A stretch of DNA of 8,679 bases from Thermotogae bacterium (GTDB taxonomy: Bacteria > Thermotogota > Thermotogae > Petrotogales > Kosmotogaceae): positions 1 to 8,679 of the forward strand of contig QNAR01000056.1 of the NCBI GenBank assembly GCA_003643975.1. Reading direction: 5' to 3'. Position numbers and translations under genes: made by a program. Below are positions 5,226-8,679 of the stretch, one piece after another (within the stretch, counting starts at the first letter, position 1; every line of letters starts with the position of its first letter). The notes under the pieces are model-generated. The model did not search any database. It was not told the origin of the DNA and saw only the letters and a program-made list of their open reading frames with translations.

Positions 5226-8147
5226 TCACTTTTTCACAGAAATGTAAAAAGGCTCATGGTTCTTTTTGGCCAGATACATGGCTTCATCGCCTCTTCGGAG
5301 AAGTTCTTTAAGATCATTGCCATTTGTTGGAAAGATCGAAATGCCGAAACTTGCGGAAATTTTCAAAGTCTTATTTGATATTTCAAAAGTTTTTTCCAGG
5401 TTCATTAATAGCTTCTTTACGGTTTCAATTGCTCCGGCGGTATCTGTATCAGGTAAAAGGAATACAAATTCATCTCCACCAACCCTTGCTACCACATCGC
5501 TTTCTCGCAGTGATGCTTTGATACGGTCAGCTACTTGTTTTAATAAAATATCCCCGATTTCATGCCCAAAAATATCGTTGACTTTTTTAAAACCGTTTAA
5601 GTCCATGTACAGTACACTCAGGGGATTGTTGTATCTTTTTGCCAAAGCGAGCTGCTGCGAAGCGTGTTCAAACAGAAATCTTCGATTTGGAAGACCGGTT
5701 AAAGCATCATGTGTGGAGATAAAAGCCAGCTTTTTCTGTTGTTCTTTTAACCTTTTCTCAGATTCAAGCCGTTCTAATAGAAAGCCTAAAGTCTTGCTCA
5801 TAATCTCTGCCATTTCAACGATCGTACTGTCAAAAATCTCTGGGGATTCAAAAGTATCCAGGTTGAATAGTGCCTTAATTTCTTTGTTAACAATAACGGG
5901 TATAGAAAGCGTTGCCTTTATTTTATCGAGTTTTACACCCTTTTGCAGTACATTTAACAATTCTTTGTCCAGATTATAGGCTTGTTTAATATCTTTTATA
6001 ACAATTACTTCGTCCGTTTCGGGGCGAATCAGTTCATTGGGTTTGAACCGCAGATGCTTTAATTTTTCTAAATCATAGCCAACTGTGGCGACATACGTAT
6101 ATATTCCATTTTCTTTCAGCAAAATGCTCCCGGCTTGGGCACCCGGAATTGCACGAATACATCTCTGTAATAAATCATCGAAAGGATTTTCAATAAAATC
6201 TCCTTGAAGAATTTTTGCTAGAATTTCCAGCAGGTGATTATGGAAGTTAACCCATTTTTCAAGCAAATCTCTATCTTTTTTAAGCCGTGTAATGTCTCTT
6301 GTTATACCAACTACTCCGATAATATCACCACTGGAATTACAGAGAGGGTGAAGTTTTGTTTGAAAATGGAGTTGTTTGCCATTTTGCACCATGGACCATT
6401 CGTATTTCTTCGTTTCACTTTTCAGAACCCTTTTGCTAATCTCTATATGAGATATTCCGCTCTTGCCAAACAGTTCCAAAGCAGTTTTCCCTATACATTC
6501 AGAGGGCTTTATGCCAAATTCATCGATCCAGCGTCCATAGAGCCCTGTAACTTTGAAATCTCTATCCAGGGTGAATACAAAATCTTCCATTGAACTAACC
6601 AAGGCACGGAATTTCTCTTCATTTTCGAAAAGCTTTTCTTCAAATTTTCTGCGTGCAGTTATATCTTCGCCTGAACTCAGCACTCCAGTGATTTTGCCTT
6701 CATCGTCTTTCAGGTAGGTATTATGCCATGAAATGAGTTTTTCTTTGCCTTTTCTTGTCAAAATGGGATTTTCGAAACACTCATAAGGTTCCAAATCCCC
6801 TGAAATGATAGAAGAAAAGATTTCCCTGACATGGTCGCGAATTCTTTCTGGAATGAAATTGTCAAACCAGTTTTTGCCGATTATTTCCTCTCTTGCACAT
6901 TCCAAAACTGAACATCCCTTTCGGTTGATGTCGAGAACATAACCCCTGGTATCTATAATAACCATGATTACCCTGGCAATGTCGAAATATTTTTTTGCTT
7001 TGTCCCTTTCAGCTTTGATCAGTTCAAGGGCTTTCTTTCTTTGAGAGATGTCCCTTATGACGCTTTGAATGTAGATAGGTTCTCCTTCATTATCTTTCAC
7101 CAATGAAAGGTTTATCTCGACAGGGATTTTTGATCCATCTCGCTTAATGAGAGTCCTTTCATAGATGGGAAGGTGACCTTTTTCCATAAGAAGCTCCAGC
7201 TTTTTTTGCGCATCTTCAAGTTCATCATGAGGAATTATCTTATCAATCTCGAGGTTTTGTGCATCATCAAGGTTGTAACCAAGCATTTCAGCGGCTCTTG
7301 CATTGAACTCCAATTTCTCTGTCCTTATGTCTTTTATGATCACGGCATCGTTTTTGTTATCGAACAACGCCTTGTACTTGTGTCTTTCTTCTAAAAGTTT
7401 CTTTTTAACATTTTTTCTCTCTGAAACGTCTTTGACTGTTATTTGGATGAAAGCTTCTTTATCCACACTGAACTCATTCATGCTTATTTCAGCGTCAAAT
7501 GTGGAGCCATCACAACGTAAAAAGCACCATTCGAAAGACTGAGGTTTCCCCTGGTAAGCCAGATAGAGCTTTTTCAAGATACCGTGTTGCCCCGAACTAT
7601 CTGGCTGCTCCGGTGGAGAAAGGGCATCGAGAGCTTTTCCTGATAGAAGTTTTCTATCACATTTAAATAGCTGAATAGCCTTAGGATTGCAGTCAACAAT
7701 TTTATTCAGTTTGACTATCAAGATTGCATCGTTAGAGCTTTCAAAAAGGGTTTTGAATTTTTTTTCAAGAAGGCGCTGTTCTTTCTCTTTGACAGCTTTC
7801 TTCTTTAAAAAAAGAGACAATCCCCAGATTACGAAAACAATACCAACAATGCTTAAAAACGGATAAAGATAGCCACTTACTATTGACGGTGTTCTTACAA
7901 ATTCTTCAAGCAAGCCAAGCAGCATTCGGTAGGTAAATAATCCCCAACCTATAATAAGCCATAGATTGTCTATGCTCATAATATAATAAAAGGCTATGAC
8001 AAAAGCAGCAAGCAAAAAACTTCTCGATAAAACATTGGGAATGTTTAAGAAATCTCTTTGGGGAAAAATGAATAACCATGCGACTATAATTGCAGCTGCT
8101 ATTGTGCACCAGATCAGGTATTTTTTCCATTTTCTCCGTTTCTGCAT
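5226..8147 (-). CDS. membrane-anchored diguanylate cyclase with four PAS domains, GAF and GGDEF
   Basis: This 973-residue signalling protein should make cyclic di-GMP from two GTP at the inner face of the membrane. Four hydrophobic helices lie at about 10-28, 41-58, 61-80 and 91-114, followed by a charged linker. Four PAS domains come next: about 129-245, 253-370, 383-498 and 508-621, each ending in a D-I/V-[ST]-x-R-type sequence typical of PAS/PAC joins. A GAF domain covers about 640-790, and a coiled linker leads to GGDEF at about 803-965. The cyclase looks active: HDALTGLPNRR (813-823), metal ligand D849 in DLNGFKKVND, and an exact GGDEF at 890-894. An inhibitory site R881xxD884 lies five residues before the motif, so product inhibition is expected. 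There is no EAL or HD-GYP domain. GGGGAG 6 bases before ATG 8147 supports the start. The ligands of the PAS and GAF domains are unknown. It has an AT-rich promoter of its own at about 8188-8193. Confidence 0.95.
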   Translation of the reverse strand: MQKRRKWKKYLIWCTIAAAIIVAWLFIFPQRDFLNIPNVLSRSFLLAAFVIAFYYIMSIDNLWLIIGWGLFTYRMLLGLLEEFVRTPSIVSGYLYPFLSIVGIVFVIWGLSLFLKKKAVKEKEQRLLEKKFKTLFESSNDAILIVKLNKIVDCNPKAIQLFKCDRKLLSGKALDALSPPEQPDSSGQHGILKKLYLAYQGKPQSFEWCFLRCDGSTFDAEISMNEFSVDKEAFIQITVKDVSERKNVKKKLLEERHKYKALFDNKNDAVIIKDIRTEKLEFNARAAEMLGYNLDDAQNLEIDKIIPHDELEDAQKKLELLMEKGHLPIYERTLIKRDGSKIPVEINLSLVKDNEGEPIYIQSVIRDISQRKKALELIKAERDKAKKYFDIARVIMVIIDTRGYVLDINRKGCSVLECAREEIIGKNWFDNFIPERIRDHVREIFSSIISGDLEPYECFENPILTRKGKEKLISWHNTYLKDDEGKITGVLSSGEDITARRKFEEKLFENEEKFRALVSSMEDFVFTLDRDFKVTGLYGRWIDEFGIKPSECIGKTALELFGKSGISHIEISKRVLKSETKKYEWSMVQNGKQLHFQTKLHPLCNSSGDIIGVVGITRDITRLKKDRDLLEKWVNFHNHLLEILAKILQGDFIENPFDDLLQRCIRAIPGAQAGSILLKENGIYTYVATVGYDLEKLKHLRFKPNELIRPETDEVIVIKDIKQAYNLDKELLNVLQKGVKLDKIKATLSIPVIVNKEIKALFNLDTFESPEIFDSTIVEMAEIMSKTLGFLLERLESEKRLKEQQKKLAFISTHDALTGLPNRRFLFEHASQQLALAKRYNNPLSVLYMDLNGFKKVNDIFGHEIGDILLKQVADRIKASLRESDVVARVGGDEFVFLLPDTDTAGAIETVKKLLMNLEKTFEISNKTLKISASFGISIFPTNGNDLKELLRRGDEAMYLAKKNHEPFYISVKK

Positions 8148-8187
8148 GGCGTTCTCCCCATAACTTCTGTGTTGCCCTATGTTTTAT

Positions 8188-8193
8188 ATTATA
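8188..8193 (-). promoter_or_regulatory. probable promoter (-10 TATAAT) of the diguanylate cyclase
   Basis: A perfect TATAAT on the minus strand lies in the 79-base gap between the NatB-like gene and the cyclase. It is part of a perfect 14-base palindrome (ATATTATATAATAT, 8186-8199), so the plus strand also reads TATAAT at 8192-8197. The -35 position (AGTGTT, 17 bases upstream) is weak. Start would be near 8181, with a leader of about 34 bases. Confidence 0.5.
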
Positions 8194-8226
8194 TAATATC
8201 ACAGCAAAAAAACACTTAACCACAAC

Positions 8227-8679
8227 TTATTCACTGCTTTCAAGAATTTTTTCGGAATTATACAATCTGGCGGTTAAGAATATTACAATTGCCATGACAG
8301 CCAAGTTACTCAGTATCATGAGGAGAAACCTCAGCGTTGAAATCTGTGAAGTAATGATGTCCTTCATGTTGAATACGCTATTGAGTATTGGAATCAATGA
8401 TACTATCAGATTTTTTGGGGAGTCCATCTGCATGGTGGCAACTCCCATTATAACCGCACCGATGTAGAAGGGCATAACATAAGCCCCGCCCTCTTTCATA
8501 CTTTTCGCAAGGCTTCCAAGCAGTACCATTACGGCCGAAGCGAGCCCTGCAACCGTTAGGATAGTAATCAGAAGACAAAGCAATTTAAGCGGGGTTAAAG
8601 CAGAAATATTCATCGACAAACCGCTGTTAGGCATGCTTCCCAGGATCGAGAACGCTATTACTAGACCAATAAAGGTTGA
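8227..8679 (-). CDS. ABC-2 type exporter permease, NatB-like (C-terminal part, cut by window edge)
   Basis: The frame is open from the right edge to a TAA at 8227-8229, giving 150 residues of the C-terminus. An ATG at 8632-8634 is internal, because the frame continues upstream through T-F-I-G-L-V-I-A-F-S without a stop. Four hydrophobic stretches appear: about residues 1-15, 30-58, 66-85 and 115-142. The pattern S-L-I-P-I-L-N-S-V-F-N-M-K-D-I-I, followed by a last helix ending L-T-A-R-L-Y-N-S-E-K-I-L, is typical of the C-terminus of NatB/ABC-2 membrane subunits of sodium- or drug-efflux ABC transporters. The matching ATPase (NatA-like) would be expected just upstream, beyond the window. Substrate and full length cannot be judged. 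It is on the same strand as the cyclase and ends 79 bases before it. Confidence 0.8.
   Translation of the reverse strand, partial: STFIGLVIAFSILGSMPNSGLSMNISALTPLKLLCLLITILTVAGLASAVMVLLGSLAKSMKEGGAYVMPFYIGAVIMGVATMQMDSPKNLIVSLIPILNSVFNMKDIITSQISTLRFLLMILSNLAVMAIVIFLTARLYNSEKILESSE

Noticed and set aside
5266..5979. Long plus-strand open frame of about 237 codons
   Set aside because: It is antisense to the conserved GAF and GGDEF region of the cyclase, has serine-rich shadow composition and has no ribosome binding site.
7906..8223. Minus-strand open frame of 105 codons overlapping the start of the cyclase
   Set aside because: It overlaps the cyclase start in another frame, has no family resemblance and lacks a ribosome binding site.
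8206..8226. T-run on the minus strand after the NatB-like stop as a terminator
   Set aside because: Seven T residues are present, but I cannot find a stable stem immediately before them.
8378..8634. Treating ATG 8634 as the true start of the NatB-like gene
   Set aside because: The frame stays open to the window edge and codes for the preceding membrane helix, so the gene is longer than the window shows.

Overview
The window looks like bacterial chromosome, most likely from a member of the Thermotogota such as Kosmotoga or Mesotoga. This placement is an inference from moderate-to-low GC, strong GGAGG-type ribosome binding sites, tight gene packing, a non-lipoprotein sugar-binding protein and the general look of the proteins. 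No rRNA or tRNA gene is present to prove it. I see no insertion sequence, phage gene or CRISPR array.

Layout from left to right. Positions 1-3630 hold a minus-strand run. A solute-binding protein (2359-3630) is followed by two binding-protein-dependent permeases (1365-2282 and 485-1354) and then the 5' part of an OB-fold protein resembling YhaM-type exoribonucleases (460 to the left edge, cut by the window). A terminator-like hairpin lies between the binding protein and the first permease, which fits high binding-protein and lower permease expression. No ABC ATPase is present, so the importer probably uses an ATPase encoded elsewhere.

Positions 3631-3973 are a divergent intergenic region. 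It carries an extended -10 promoter on each side and three repeat or operator-like sequences. A plus-strand thiol peroxiredoxin follows (3974-4441). Its stop codon overlaps that of a convergent minus-strand gene (4438-5136) inside the four bases TTAA. That gene encodes a degenerate Nudix-like domain fused to a MazG nucleotide pyrophosphohydrolase domain.

Positions 5226-8147 encode a 973-residue membrane-anchored diguanylate cyclase: four membrane helices, four PAS domains, a GAF domain and a GGDEF domain with intact active site and inhibitory site. It has its own AT-rich promoter. Upstream of it on the same strand is the 3' end of an ABC-2 (NatB-like) permease gene that runs off the right edge.

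The genes do not form one obvious system. The left part is a carbohydrate-type importer operon. The middle pairs peroxide detoxification with probable nucleotide-pool cleaning. The right part is a c-di-GMP signalling protein beside an exporter. The item most worth following up is the dead-Nudix/MazG fusion and its tail-to-tail arrangement with the peroxiredoxin. I found no strong sign of a wholly new system.
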